Assembly (NCBI RefSeq): GCF_001956915.1
Contig: NZ_MLJO01000003.1
Span: 248,001-312,000, forward strand
DNA: 64,000 nt
Source: Intrasporangium flavum
GTDB taxonomy: Bacteria; Actinomycetota; Actinomycetes; Actinomycetales; Dermatophilaceae
Direction of reading: 5' to 3'
Both the position numbers and the translations under genes were made by a program. The notes beneath the pieces are model-generated. The model had not been told where the DNA came from. It searched no databases and worked only from the letters and a program-made list of their open reading frames with translations. This document shows, one piece after another, positions 1 through 7,437 of the stretch (within the stretch, counting starts at the first letter, position 1; each line of letters opens with the position of its first letter).

Positions 1-1914
1 CCGCTCGGCGTCTTCTGCCGCAAGTCGCTGACCCAGCACCTCGACGCCGACAACATCTTCGACTGCACGAAGAAGGGCTTCGCGTTCTTCGAGTCGGAGT
101 TCGACCAGGCCTACCCGTTCGAGAAGTACGACCAGGTCTTCACGCCCGAGTACAACATGGGCGCGATGGAGAACGCCGGCGCCGTGACGTTCACCGAGAT
201 CTACGTCTTCCGCTCCAAGGTGAGCGAGGCCAAGATCGAGCGCCGCGCGCTGACGATCCTGCACGAGCTGGCCCACATGTGGTTCGGCAACCTCGTGACG
301 ATGAAGTGGTGGGACGACCTCTGGCTCAACGAGTCGTTCGCCGAGTGGGCCTCGACGACGTGCCAGGCCGAGGCCACCGAGTGGAGCAGCGCCTGGACGA
401 CGTTCGGCACGGCCGAGAAGGCCTGGGCCTACACCCAGGACCAGCTCTCCTCGACCCACCCGATCGCCGCCGACATGCGCCACCTCGAGGACGTCGAGGT
501 CAACTTCGACGGCATCACCTACGCCAAGGGCGCCTCGGTGCTCAAGCAGCTCGTCGCCTACGTCGGCCGCGAGCCGTTCGTCGCCGCGCTGCGCGAGTAC
601 TTCCGCAAGCACGCGTGGAGCAACACGACCCTCTCGGACCTCCTCGGCGAGCTCGAGGCCGCGTCGGGCCGCGAGCTGACCGAGTGGAGCAAGCTGTGGC
701 TCGAGACGGCCGGCGTCAACACGCTGCGCCCGTCGTTCGAGGTCGACGCCGACGGCCGCTACACGCGCTTCGCCGTCGAGCAGTCCGCCGCCGAGGAGTA
801 CCCGACGCTGCGGCCGCACCGCCTCGGCATCGGCCTCTACTCCGTCGAGGGCGACGACCTCGTCCGCACGGCCTACCACGAGGTCGACGTCGCCGGTGAG
901 CGCACCGAGCTCGCCGAGCTCGTCGGCGCCGCGCAGCCGGACCTGCTGCTGCTCAACGACGACGACCTCGCCTACGCCAAGATCCGCCTCGACGAGCGCT
1001 CGCTCGCCACGGCGCTGGCGCACCCGCGGGGCTTCCAGGACTCCCTCCCCCGCTCGCTCGTGCTCGGCGCGACGTGGGACATGACGCGCGACGCCGAGAT
1101 GTCGGCCCGCGACTTCGTGCGGTTCGTCCTCGAGACACTCCCGGGCGAGAGCGACTCGACGCTGCTGCGCGTCCTGCTCAGCCAGATCGTCCAGTCGGCG
1201 CGCCTCTACGTGGCGCCCGAGCACCGGGCCGAGACCTCGGCGCTGCTCAGCAGCTCGCTGCGGGCCCTGGCCGAGTCGGCCGAGCCGGGCAGCGACGCCC
1301 AGTTCCAGCTCGTCGAGGCGTGGGCCAACACCACGGCCGACGCCACCGACGCCGACCGCTTCCGGGCGCTGCTCGCCGGCGAGGCGTCGCTGCCGGGGCT
1401 GACGGTCGACACCGAGCTGCGCTGGACGTTCACCCGCGCCCTGGCCGCGCTCGGCGTCGTCACCGACACCGAGCTCGAGGCCGAGCTCGACCGTGACCCG
1501 ACGGCCACCGGCAAGGAGCGGCACGCCGAGGCGCTGGCCTCGCGCCCGACCGCCGAGGCCAAGGCCGACGCGTGGGCCAAGGCCGTCGAGCAGAACGTCC
1601 TGTCCAACCAGATGGTCGACTCGGTCGCCGCCGGCTTCCGCCGCAGCACCGACCTGTCGCTCCTCGAGCCCTACGTGGCGAAGTACCACGAGATGCTCGT
1701 CGACGCGTGGGCCGCGCGCAGCGTCGCCATCGGCGAGCGCGTCGTGGGCGGGTTCTACCCGTTCTCGCTCGCCAACACCGCGCTGCTCGAGGCCTCGGAC
1801 GCCTGGCTCACGGCCAACCCGGACGCCCAGGCCGGCCTCGTGCGCACCGTGGCCGAGAACCGCGACACCATCGCCCGCGCGCTGCGCGCCCAGGAGGCGG
1901 ACCGCCGGGCCTGA
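1..1914 (+). CDS. pepN: Aminopeptidase N (M1 family), 5'-truncated by the window edge
   Basis: The reading frame is open from base 1, so the N-terminal part lies outside; 637 residues are visible. The zinc metallopeptidase signatures are intact: the exopeptidase motif GAMEN at visible residues 54-58, HELAH at 88-92 with WFGN after it, and the third zinc ligand Glu near 111 in NESFAEW. The rest is the long helical C-terminal ERAP1-like half of M1 enzymes. It removes N-terminal amino acids from peptides in the cytoplasm; actinobacterial PepN is about 850 residues, so roughly a quarter is missing. A strong hairpin follows at 1929-1969. Family identity is firm; substrate preference cannot be read. 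Confidence 0.96.
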   Translation, partial: PLGVFCRKSLTQHLDADNIFDCTKKGFAFFESEFDQAYPFEKYDQVFTPEYNMGAMENAGAVTFTEIYVFRSKVSEAKIERRALTILHELAHMWFGNLVTMKWWDDLWLNESFAEWASTTCQAEATEWSSAWTTFGTAEKAWAYTQDQLSSTHPIAADMRHLEDVEVNFDGITYAKGASVLKQLVAYVGREPFVAALREYFRKHAWSNTTLSDLLGELEAASGRELTEWSKLWLETAGVNTLRPSFEVDADGRYTRFAVEQSAAEEYPTLRPHRLGIGLYSVEGDDLVRTAYHEVDVAGERTELAELVGAAQPDLLLLNDDDLAYAKIRLDERSLATALAHPRGFQDSLPRSLVLGATWDMTRDAEMSARDFVRFVLETLPGESDSTLLRVLLSQIVQSARLYVAPEHRAETSALLSSSLRALAESAEPGSDAQFQLVEAWANTTADATDADRFRALLAGEASLPGLTVDTELRWTFTRALAALGVVTDTELEAELDRDPTATGKERHAEALASRPTAEAKADAWAKAVEQNVLSNQMVDSVAAGFRRSTDLSLLEPYVAKYHEMLVDAWAARSVAIGERVVGGFYPFSLANTALLEASDAWLTANPDAQAGLVRTVAENRDTIARALRAQEADRRA

Positions 1915-1928
1915 CGCGTCCGGCGCCC

Positions 1929-1969
1929 GAGCGTCCGTCCGGCCCCGTCCCGGGGCCGGGCGGGCGCTC
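1929..1969 (+). terminator. Hairpin terminator after pepN
   Basis: Arms 1929-1947 and 1951-1969 pair over 19 positions, two of them G-U, around a 3-nt loop. There is no T-run, as is common for terminators in high-GC actinobacteria. It starts 15 nt after the pepN stop. Confidence 0.75.
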
Positions 1970-2082
1970 TCCCGCTTCACCCGCCCGGTCGCGGCCGCCC
2001 GGCGTCTGCGACCATCGAGGACGACGCCCCGGCGTCGCGCAGCATCCCTCCACCTGCCCCCGAGAGCACCGACCGAGACTCT

Positions 2083-3069
2083 GTGACTGACCTACTCACG
2101 ACCCTGACCCAGCCATCGGCGACCACACCGCCACTGCCCGGAACGGAGGGAGCGTTGGAGCTCTCGATGCCCCAGCTCAGCTGGACCGAGGTCGGCGACT
2201 GGCTCGTCGGCACGCCCCTGCTCATCATCGTCACGATCGTCCTCGGGATCGTCGTGCGCTGGCTCGTGCACCGGCTCATCAACCGCGTGGTCGCGACCGC
2301 CGCCTCGAAGCGGGCCGAGCGGCTCGCCGGCATGCTCGGCGGCCGGCGCGCGCCCAGCTCCGTGGGGGCCGCGAACGCCCGGCACGTGCAGCGCACCCAG
2401 ACGATGGGGGCCCTGCTCAAGAGCATCACGACATTCGTCGTCTTCGGCGTCACGGGCCTGACCGTGCTCTCCCTCGTCGGCATCCCGCTGACCCCGATCC
2501 TCACGTCGGCGGGCGTCGGCGGCGTCGCGCTCGCCTTCGGCGCGCAGAGCCTCGTCAAGGACTTCCTGTCCGGCGTCTTCATGATCATCGAGGACCAGTA
2601 CGGCGTCGGCGACGTCGTCGACACCGGCGAGGCCGTCGGCACCGTGGAGAACGTGTCGCTGCGCATCACCCAGCTGCGCGACGCGCAGGGCATGACCTGG
2701 TACGTCCGCAATGGCGAGATCATCCGCATCGGCAACAAGACGCAGGGCTGGTCGACGGCGATGGTCGACATCCCGATCGCCTACGACCAGGACGTCGAGA
2801 AGGCGATCGGCGTCATCCGCGACGTCGTCTCGGTGATGGACGACGACGATCGGTGGCGCGACATCCTCCTCGAGGAGCCCAACGTCGTCGGCGTCGAGTC
2901 GATGTCGGCCGGCGTCATCACGATCCGGGTGCTGGCCAAGACCGTGGCCAACGAGCAGTTCGCCATCCAGCGCGAGATCCGCGAGCAGGTCAAGGGCGCC
3001 CTCGACCGGGCCGGGATCAAGAGCCCGTCCCCGGCCCTGCCGCCCTACGGCGGCGGCAAGCCGCTCTGA
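2083..3069 (+). CDS. Small-conductance mechanosensitive channel (MscS family)
   Basis: 328 residues, GTG start. A first membrane helix lies at about 43-62 (GTPLLIIVTIVLGIVVRWLV), a second at about 112-135, and the pore-lining helix at about 145-172 with the Gly/Ala-rich pattern GVGGVALAFGAQSLVKD and SGVFMI typical of MscS TM3. A cytoplasmic beta domain follows (DVVDTGEAVGTVENVSLRITQLRD) and then the alpha/beta vestibule. The protein should gate on membrane tension and release solutes on osmotic downshock. The C-terminal tail is Pro/Gly-rich. No clear ribosome site precedes the GTG, so the start is less certain than the family. Confidence 0.92.
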   Translation: MTDLLTTLTQPSATTPPLPGTEGALELSMPQLSWTEVGDWLVGTPLLIIVTIVLGIVVRWLVHRLINRVVATAASKRAERLAGMLGGRRAPSSVGAANARHVQRTQTMGALLKSITTFVVFGVTGLTVLSLVGIPLTPILTSAGVGGVALAFGAQSLVKDFLSGVFMIIEDQYGVGDVVDTGEAVGTVENVSLRITQLRDAQGMTWYVRNGEIIRIGNKTQGWSTAMVDIPIAYDQDVEKAIGVIRDVVSVMDDDDRWRDILLEEPNVVGVESMSAGVITIRVLAKTVANEQFAIQREIREQVKGALDRAGIKSPSPALPPYGGGKPL

Positions 3070-3102
3070 CCGGCCCGAAGCCCACCTGAGAGACTGGCGC
3101 GC

Positions 3103-3489
3103 GTGACCTACTACGAGGACTTCGGCGGCCACGAGACCTTCACCAAGCTCGTCCACGAGTTCTACCGCGGCGTGGCGCAGGACGAGCCGCTGCGTGCCCT
3201 GTACCCGGAGGAGGACCTCGCCCCGGCCGAGGAGCGCCTGCGGATGTTCTTCGAGCAGTACTGGGGCGGGCCGACGACGTACTCCGAGCAGCGCGGCCAC
3301 CCCCGGCTGCGGATGCGTCACATGCCCTTCACCGTGACGCCCGACATGCGCGACCGGTGGCTGCTGCACATGATGAACGCCGTCGACACCCTGGGCCTGG
3401 CCCCCGAGCACGACGACCTCCTGCGCGACTACCTGACGCGGGCCGCGTACTCGCTCGTCAACGCCCCCGGGCCCGACGGCACCTTCTGA
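3103..3489 (+). CDS. glbO: Group II truncated haemoglobin (GlbO/trHbO)
   Basis: 128 residues, GTG start. The sequence follows the trHbO pattern: N-terminal [18 protein letters not shown], the middle [25 protein letters not shown] with the proximal haem His in the HPRLRMRH segment, and the conserved [10 protein letters not shown] with its Trp. Group II globins in actinobacteria bind O2 and NO and are linked to oxidative or nitrosative metabolism. A weak GAGACT hexamer lies 7 nt before the GTG and no Shine-Dalgarno is seen, so a leaderless mRNA is possible. Confidence 0.95.
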   Translation: MTYYEDFGGHETFTKLVHEFYRGVAQDEPLRALYPEEDLAPAEERLRMFFEQYWGGPTTYSEQRGHPRLRMRHMPFTVTPDMRDRWLLHMMNAVDTLGLAPEHDDLLRDYLTRAAYSLVNAPGPDGTF

Positions 3490-3569
3490 GCCCGTGCTCC
3501 GGCACGGCCCGACCACGACTCACAGCAAGTCACAGCACGAACTGTGCACACGCGGCCCGCGCGCGTGCT

Positions 3570-3610
3570 GTGCTGGTGCCAGTCACGGGTGCCGTGGCAC
3601 CAGCACTGGC
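3570..3610 (+). promoter_or_regulatory. Two mutually exclusive hairpins upstream of the secreted Gly/His-rich protein
   Basis: GTGCTGGTGCCA (3570-3581) is perfectly complementary to TGGCACCAGCAC (3595-3606) with a 13-nt loop. GCCAGT (3578-3583) can instead pair with ACTGGC (3605-3610), which abuts the GGGAGG ribosome site at 3612-3617. It could be a glbO terminator or a translational switch for the next gene; the sequence alone cannot decide. Confidence 0.45.
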
Positions 3611-3622
3611 AGGGAGGCCGGG

Positions 3623-4276
3623 ATGGTCGAGCTGAACCGCACCGTCGTGGGCGCCGTCGCGGCGGGCGCCGCCGCGCTCGCCGCCGTCCTCGGGGCCGCC
3701 GCCGTCGGTCGCGCCGACGCGTCGGGCCCGCCCACCTCGCCCGCTGCCGCGGTCCTGCCCGTGGCCGCGACGACGCCCGCACCCACTGCGTCCGGCAACG
3801 GGAACGGCAACGGGAACGGGAACGGCAAGGGGCACGGGCACGGCTGGGGGCCGGGCGGCGTCGGCGGCCCGGGCCATGGGCTCGGCCACCTCGGCGGTGA
3901 CCTCTCCGACCTCGCGAGCCGGCTCGGCGTCAGCGAGTCGGCCCTGCGCGACGCGGTCAAGGGCGCGCGCGACGACCTGCGCGCCGCACAGCCGAAGCCC
4001 ACGGCGCCGCCCACCGGCCCGCCCACGGCGGCCCAGCAGAAGGCCGCGACGGACGCGTTCACCGCCGCGCTCGCCAAGCGGCTCGGCATGGACGTGACGA
4101 AGGTGCGTGCCGCGGTCGCCGCCGAGCAGGCGGCTCGTCAGGCCGACCGGCAGAAGGCCTTCGACGCCCGGTTGGCCCAGGCCGTCAAGGACGGCACGCT
4201 CACCCAGGCCGAGGCCGACGCCGTGAAGAAGGCGGCCGCGGCGGGCGTCATCGAGATGGACGACGGCCCGCACTGA
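3623..4276 (+). CDS. Secreted or anchored protein with Gly/Asn/His-rich linker, function unknown
   Basis: 217 residues from an ATG preceded by GGGAGG at 5-6 nt; an in-frame upstream extension lacks such a site. An N-terminal hydrophobic stretch (residues 8-28, GAVAAGAAALAAVLGAAAVG) looks like a signal peptide or anchor without a lipobox Cys. A low-complexity linker of GN repeats then runs into a Gly/His segment (GKGHGHGWGPGG, GPGHGLGH, about residues 58-92). Two similar helical segments follow, near 96-115 (LASRLGVSESALRDAV) and 150-175 (LAKRLGMDVTKVRAAV), resembling a duplicated helical module. The His-rich linker could bind metal, which is only inference. No enzyme motif is seen. Confidence 0.75.
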   Translation: MVELNRTVVGAVAAGAAALAAVLGAAAVGRADASGPPTSPAAAVLPVAATTPAPTASGNGNGNGNGNGKGHGHGWGPGGVGGPGHGLGHLGGDLSDLASRLGVSESALRDAVKGARDDLRAAQPKPTAPPTGPPTAAQQKAATDAFTAALAKRLGMDVTKVRAAVAAEQAARQADRQKAFDARLAQAVKDGTLTQAEADAVKKAAAAGVIEMDDGPH

Positions 4277-4296
4277 CGCGGCCGGCGCCCAGGCGC

Positions 4297-4695
4297 CTAG
4301 AGGGCGCGCAGCGCCGGGACGACGTGGTTGCGCAGCAACGGCGCGAGGTCCTCGGGCAGCTCCCCGGCGAGGTCGAGCCAGCGCTGCTCGGCGATCTCCG
4401 CGCGCGGCTCGGGCCGGTGGGCCGGGTCGAGCGGTGCGACGTAGACCGTCGCGTCGACCCACGAGTCGGGCTCGTTGGCGGCGACGTCGTGGAAGCGCCC
4501 GAGCGGCGTGCCGGTGCCGTCCGGCAGGACGAGCCCGACCTCCTCGGTCACCTCGCGCAGCGCGGCCTCGTACGGCGACTCCCCCGGGTCGATCTTGCCG
4601 CCCGGCAGCATGAACCGGCTCGAGCCGCCCTTGCGCACCGTGAGCAGGTGCCCGTCGCGCAGGAGGCAGAAGGCGGCGGTGACATAGGTCGTCAT
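4297..4695 (-). CDS. NUDIX hydrolase
   Basis: 132 residues. The Nudix box is present at about 34-56 as GGKIDPGESPYEAALREVTEEVG, matching GX5EX7REVXEEXGU, so Mg-dependent cleavage of a nucleoside-diphosphate-linked substrate is expected. The domain is single, without extensions. Its ATG overlaps the TGA of the upstream monooxygenase gene in an ATGA, so the two are translationally coupled. The substrate is unknown; MutT-like sanitation or clean-up of a flavin or nucleotide product of the partner enzyme are possible. Confidence 0.9.
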   Translation of the reverse strand: MTTYVTAAFCLLRDGHLLTVRKGGSSRFMLPGGKIDPGESPYEAALREVTEEVGLVLPDGTGTPLGRFHDVAANEPDSWVDATVYVAPLDPAHRPEPRAEIAEQRWLDLAGELPEDLAPLLRNHVVPALRAL

Positions 4696-5912
4696 GGCCT
4701 CGACGCTAGCGGTGGGGCGCCGGCCTTCTCCCACGGCACGCGGTAGCCGGTCATCCACGCGCCGGCTCGTTCGGTGGCGACGTACCGGAAGACGACGCGC
4801 AGCACGGCGTCGCGCACCCCGCGCCCGACGCGTCCGGGCACCTTCGCGCTGCTGCTCCGGGCGCCGGCGGCCACGATCCGCTCGACGCGTCGCCGTCGGG
4901 CCTGCTCGTACGCCGCGAGCGCGACCTCCGGGGTCGGGTGGTCGCGCAGGCTGGTGGCCAGGACGACGGCGTCCTCGAGCGCCATCGAGGCCCCCTGGCC
5001 CGAGCTCGGTGCGGGCGCGTGGACGGCGTCGCCGACGAGGACGACGCGGCCGCGGCGCCAGGTGGCGACGTGGCGCAGGTCGTGGGTGTTGTCGGCCCAC
5101 AGCTCGAGCCGTCCCGCGCGCACGAGCGCGGCGGCCGGGCCCGCGTCGGCGTCGAGGAGGCCGGCCAGGTGCTCCTTCCACAGCTCGGGCGTCGTGGCGG
5201 CCCGCTCCTCGGGGGTGATCGGCGGGCGGGGCGCGTTGACGAACCACACGACGTCACCGGCTGGGGTGCGGTGTGCGCCGAAGAAGCACCGGGCCCCGAA
5301 GACGAAGTGCCAGGCCCGCTCGGGCAGCGCGGCGGCGAGCCCGGTGGCCGAGGGCGCGGGCGTCATGCCGCCGAAGTTGGTCAGGCCGACGTAGCGCGCG
5401 GGTGCCGCGTCGGGGTCGATCGCCCGACGCACGACGGAGTGGACGCCATCGGCGCCGACGAGCAGGTCGGCGCTGACCGTGCTGCCGTCGGCGAGGCGGG
5501 CCTCCACGCTGTCGGCTGCCCCGCGGGCCTCCAGCACCCGCGCGCCGTGGCGCACGTCGATGCCCCGCGCCGCCGCCTCGTCGGCGAGGGCGAGCGCCAG
5601 CCGGGAGCGCTTGAGGGTCAGGCCGACCCGGCCGTCCTCGAGGGGCACCCCGAGCGACAGGGAGCCGAGGTGGCAGCCGGTGCTGCCGACGACCTCGTGG
5701 CCGTGCGTGGGGAAGCCGAGCGGCTCGACCACCTCGCGCAGGCCGAGAACGTCCAGCGCGTGCAGGCCGTTCGGGGCGAGGGTGAGGTAGGAGCCCTTGT
5801 CGCCGTCGCCACGGGGCCACGCCTCGAGGACGACGGGCTCGATGCCGACCCGGTGCAGGGCCAGGGCGGTGGCGGGGCCGGCGATGCCGCCTCCGACGAC
5901 GAGTGCGCGCAT
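4692..5912 (-). CDS. FAD-dependent monooxygenase (PHBH/UbiH-type)
   Basis: 406 residues from the ATG at 5912; a start 27 nt further upstream is possible but would lie in the operator. The N-terminal Rossmann motif VVGGGIAGPATALALHR binds FAD. A DG motif occurs at VGADGVHSVVR, and the second FAD motif GDAVHAPAPSSGQGASMALEDA lies near residue 290. This is the class A flavoprotein hydroxylase pattern (aromatic or polyketide-like substrates, NAD(P)H-dependent). It is divergent from a MarR regulator 55 bp away and overlaps the NUDIX gene by 4 bp. The induced substrate, perhaps an aromatic or antibiotic-like compound, is inference from the MarR pairing. Confidence 0.9.
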   Translation of the reverse strand: MRALVVGGGIAGPATALALHRVGIEPVVLEAWPRGDGDKGSYLTLAPNGLHALDVLGLREVVEPLGFPTHGHEVVGSTGCHLGSLSLGVPLEDGRVGLTLKRSRLALALADEAAARGIDVRHGARVLEARGAADSVEARLADGSTVSADLLVGADGVHSVVRRAIDPDAAPARYVGLTNFGGMTPAPSATGLAAALPERAWHFVFGARCFFGAHRTPAGDVVWFVNAPRPPITPEERAATTPELWKEHLAGLLDADAGPAAALVRAGRLELWADNTHDLRHVATWRRGRVVLVGDAVHAPAPSSGQGASMALEDAVVLATSLRDHPTPEVALAAYEQARRRRVERIVAAGARSSSAKVPGRVGRGVRDAVLRVVFRYVATERAGAWMTGYRVPWEKAGAPPLASRP

Positions 5913-5933
5913 CTTGATAGCCTTTCTTACGAG

Positions 5934-5950
5934 AACCAAATGATTTGATT
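5934..5950. promoter_or_regulatory. Probable MarR operator between the divergent monooxygenase and marR genes
   Basis: Inverted repeat AACCAAAT-g-ATTTGATT centred on 5942, 7 of 8 arm bases matching, in an AT-rich patch of an otherwise GC-rich region. It lies 22 bp from the monooxygenase ATG and 18 bp from the marR GTG, where it could repress both. An outer pair CCTTTC (5921-5926) / GAAAGG (5954-5959) also matches. Confidence 0.65.
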
Positions 5951-5967
5951 TTCGAAAGGTAGGCGCG

Positions 5968-6441
5968 GTGAGCCCCTCTCGTCAACCGGCCCGTGACGAC
6001 CTCGTCGAGGCTCTCGGCAGCGCGATGCAGCAGTACCAGCGCTCGGTCCAGGCGTTCGACGACGCCGTCGGCCGGCTGCTCGACCTCGGCCCGAGCGACC
6101 TGCGCTGCCTCGACTGGCTCGTCGACGGCCCGAAGACCGCCGGGCAGCTGAGCACGGCCACGGGCCTGCGCCCAGCCGCGACGACGGCCCTCGTCGACCG
6201 GCTGGCCCGACGCGGGCTCGTGCGGCGGCGCCGTTCCGAGACCGACCGACGGGCCGTCCTCGTGGAGATGACCGAGCACGGCAACGCGCTGACCTGGCAG
6301 GCCTACGGCCCGCTCGTCGCCGCAGGGCGCCCGATGCTCGACGAGCTCTCGCCCGAGCAGCTGGCGTTCATGACCGACTACCTGCACCGCATCACGGCGC
6401 TCACCGACGACCAGCGCGAGCAGCTGGGACGGCGCGACTGA
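5968..6441 (+). CDS. MarR-family transcriptional regulator
   Basis: 157 residues, GTG start with GAAAGG 8-9 nt upstream. The winged helix-turn-helix is clear: LDWLVDGPKTAGQLSTATGL, then the recognition helix RPAATTALVDRLARRGLV, and the wing RRRRSETDRRAVLVEMT with the conserved DRR. MarR dimers normally sit on palindromes and are released by small phenolic or toxic ligands. The palindrome in the 55-bp divergent spacer suggests autoregulation and control of the monooxygenase-NUDIX pair. Confidence 0.92.
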   Translation: MSPSRQPARDDLVEALGSAMQQYQRSVQAFDDAVGRLLDLGPSDLRCLDWLVDGPKTAGQLSTATGLRPAATTALVDRLARRGLVRRRRSETDRRAVLVEMTEHGNALTWQAYGPLVAAGRPMLDELSPEQLAFMTDYLHRITALTDDQREQLGRRD

Positions 6442-6482
6442 CCCGCACCTCACGGGCCGTCGGTGCGACCGCCCGGCGCCCG

Positions 6483-7331
6483 TCAGCGGTGCGGCGGCCC
6501 GGCGTCGACGCGTCGGCGCAGCTCGGCCACGCCGTCGGGCCCGGCCGGCACGTCCCACCAGCTCTCGACCCACCACGTGGCGCCGGCGTCGGCCCACGCC
6601 GCCGGCTCGGCGGGCTCGAGCGTGGCGAAGTCGCCCCAGGAGTCGGCCTCGACGACGACGTCGTAGCCCTCCCAGGGCAGCCCGAGCCCGGCCCGCAGCT
6701 CTCGCACCGGGTCGACGACTCCGGCGAAGGCCTCGACGGTCTTCGGCTCGCCGTCGGGAGGGTGCACGGCGGGGATCAGCCCCTGCCATCGCGCCGCCCG
6801 CTCCAGCGAGCGCTGCCGCCCGCCACCCGGCGTCGGGGCGCCGACGACCCACACCGGCGGGTGCGGGCGCTGCGGCGTCAGGGCCGGCTTCGGGAAGTCG
6901 TAGGGCACGGCGCGGTAGAACTCTCCCTCGTAGGTGAGGTCGTCGCCACGGGTCAGCCCGGCATAGACGTCGAGGCACTCGTCGAGCTTGCGCGCCCGGG
7001 TGCCCCGGCCCTCGTCGGCCTCGAACGCGGTCCACCCGGGGTGCAGCGCGCCGAGCCCGACCGACAGGAAGGCGCGGCCGGCGCTGAGCCGGTCGACGGT
7101 GCCGACGTCGGTGGCGAGGTCCCACGGCCGGTACCGCGAGGCGGGCGTCAGCAGGGTGCCGAGCCGGATGCGCTCGGTGGCCACGGCGGTCGCGCCGAGC
7201 AGCACCCACGCGTCGGTGCCGAAGAGCGCCTCCCACGTGAGGACGGCGTCCCAGCCGCGCTCCTCCCCGAGCCGCGCGAGCTCGACGAACTCGTGCTCGG
7301 TGGTGAACGGGACGACGAAGCCGTAGCGCAT
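6483..7331 (-). CDS. LLM-class flavin-dependent oxidoreductase
   Basis: 282 residues of the bacterial luciferase-like TIM barrel: N-terminal MRYGFVVPF, LARLGEERGWDAVLTWEA, then RIRLGTLLTP, the characteristic LSAGRAFLSVGLG, and EGEFYR with PPVWVVGAPTPGG. Members use FMN or F420 to oxidise diverse substrates; the cofactor cannot be assigned here. It is convergent with marR and has no operon partner. F420 use is plausible in actinobacteria, as inference only. Confidence 0.88.
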   Translation of the reverse strand: MRYGFVVPFTTEHEFVELARLGEERGWDAVLTWEALFGTDAWVLLGATAVATERIRLGTLLTPASRYRPWDLATDVGTVDRLSAGRAFLSVGLGALHPGWTAFEADEGRGTRARKLDECLDVYAGLTRGDDLTYEGEFYRAVPYDFPKPALTPQRPHPPVWVVGAPTPGGGRQRSLERAARWQGLIPAVHPPDGEPKTVEAFAGVVDPVRELRAGLGLPWEGYDVVVEADSWGDFATLEPAEPAAWADAGATWWVESWWDVPAGPDGVAELRRRVDAGPPHR

Positions 7332-7378
7332 GGACCCTGCCTACCACCGGGCGCGGACACCCGGTCGGGGTGACGCCA

Positions 7379-7398
7379 TGCAAGATCTTGCAGATCTT
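7379..7398. promoter_or_regulatory. Maltose-type (MalR/LacI-like) operator before the alpha-glucosidase gene
   Basis: TGCAAGATCTTGCA (7379-7392) is a perfect 14-bp palindrome, and GATCTT recurs 9 bp later (7393-7398). It contains CTTGCAG, the repeat known from maltose/amylase promoters of Streptomyces. It lies about 45-60 bp before the GTG start, the usual position for a LacI-family repressor. Confidence 0.7.
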
Positions 7399-7437
7399 TC
7401 TTTGAGTTTCGGTCGTGATGCGGAACGATGGTGGCCC

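Noticed and set aside
2092..3516. 474-codon minus-strand frame opposite the MscS and globin genes
   Set aside because: Composition is shadow-like (Arg/Gly/His/Val-rich) and it spans two unrelated sense genes.
3494..3622. N-terminal extension of the Gly/His-rich protein
   Set aside because: The extension lacks a ribosome site, contains the hairpins and would mask the signal peptide.
7330..7437. Earlier starts for the alpha-glucosidase gene (7330 or 7378)
   Set aside because: They would put coding sequence across the 14-bp palindromic operator and AT-rich promoter; the GTG at 7438 gives the usual N-terminus.
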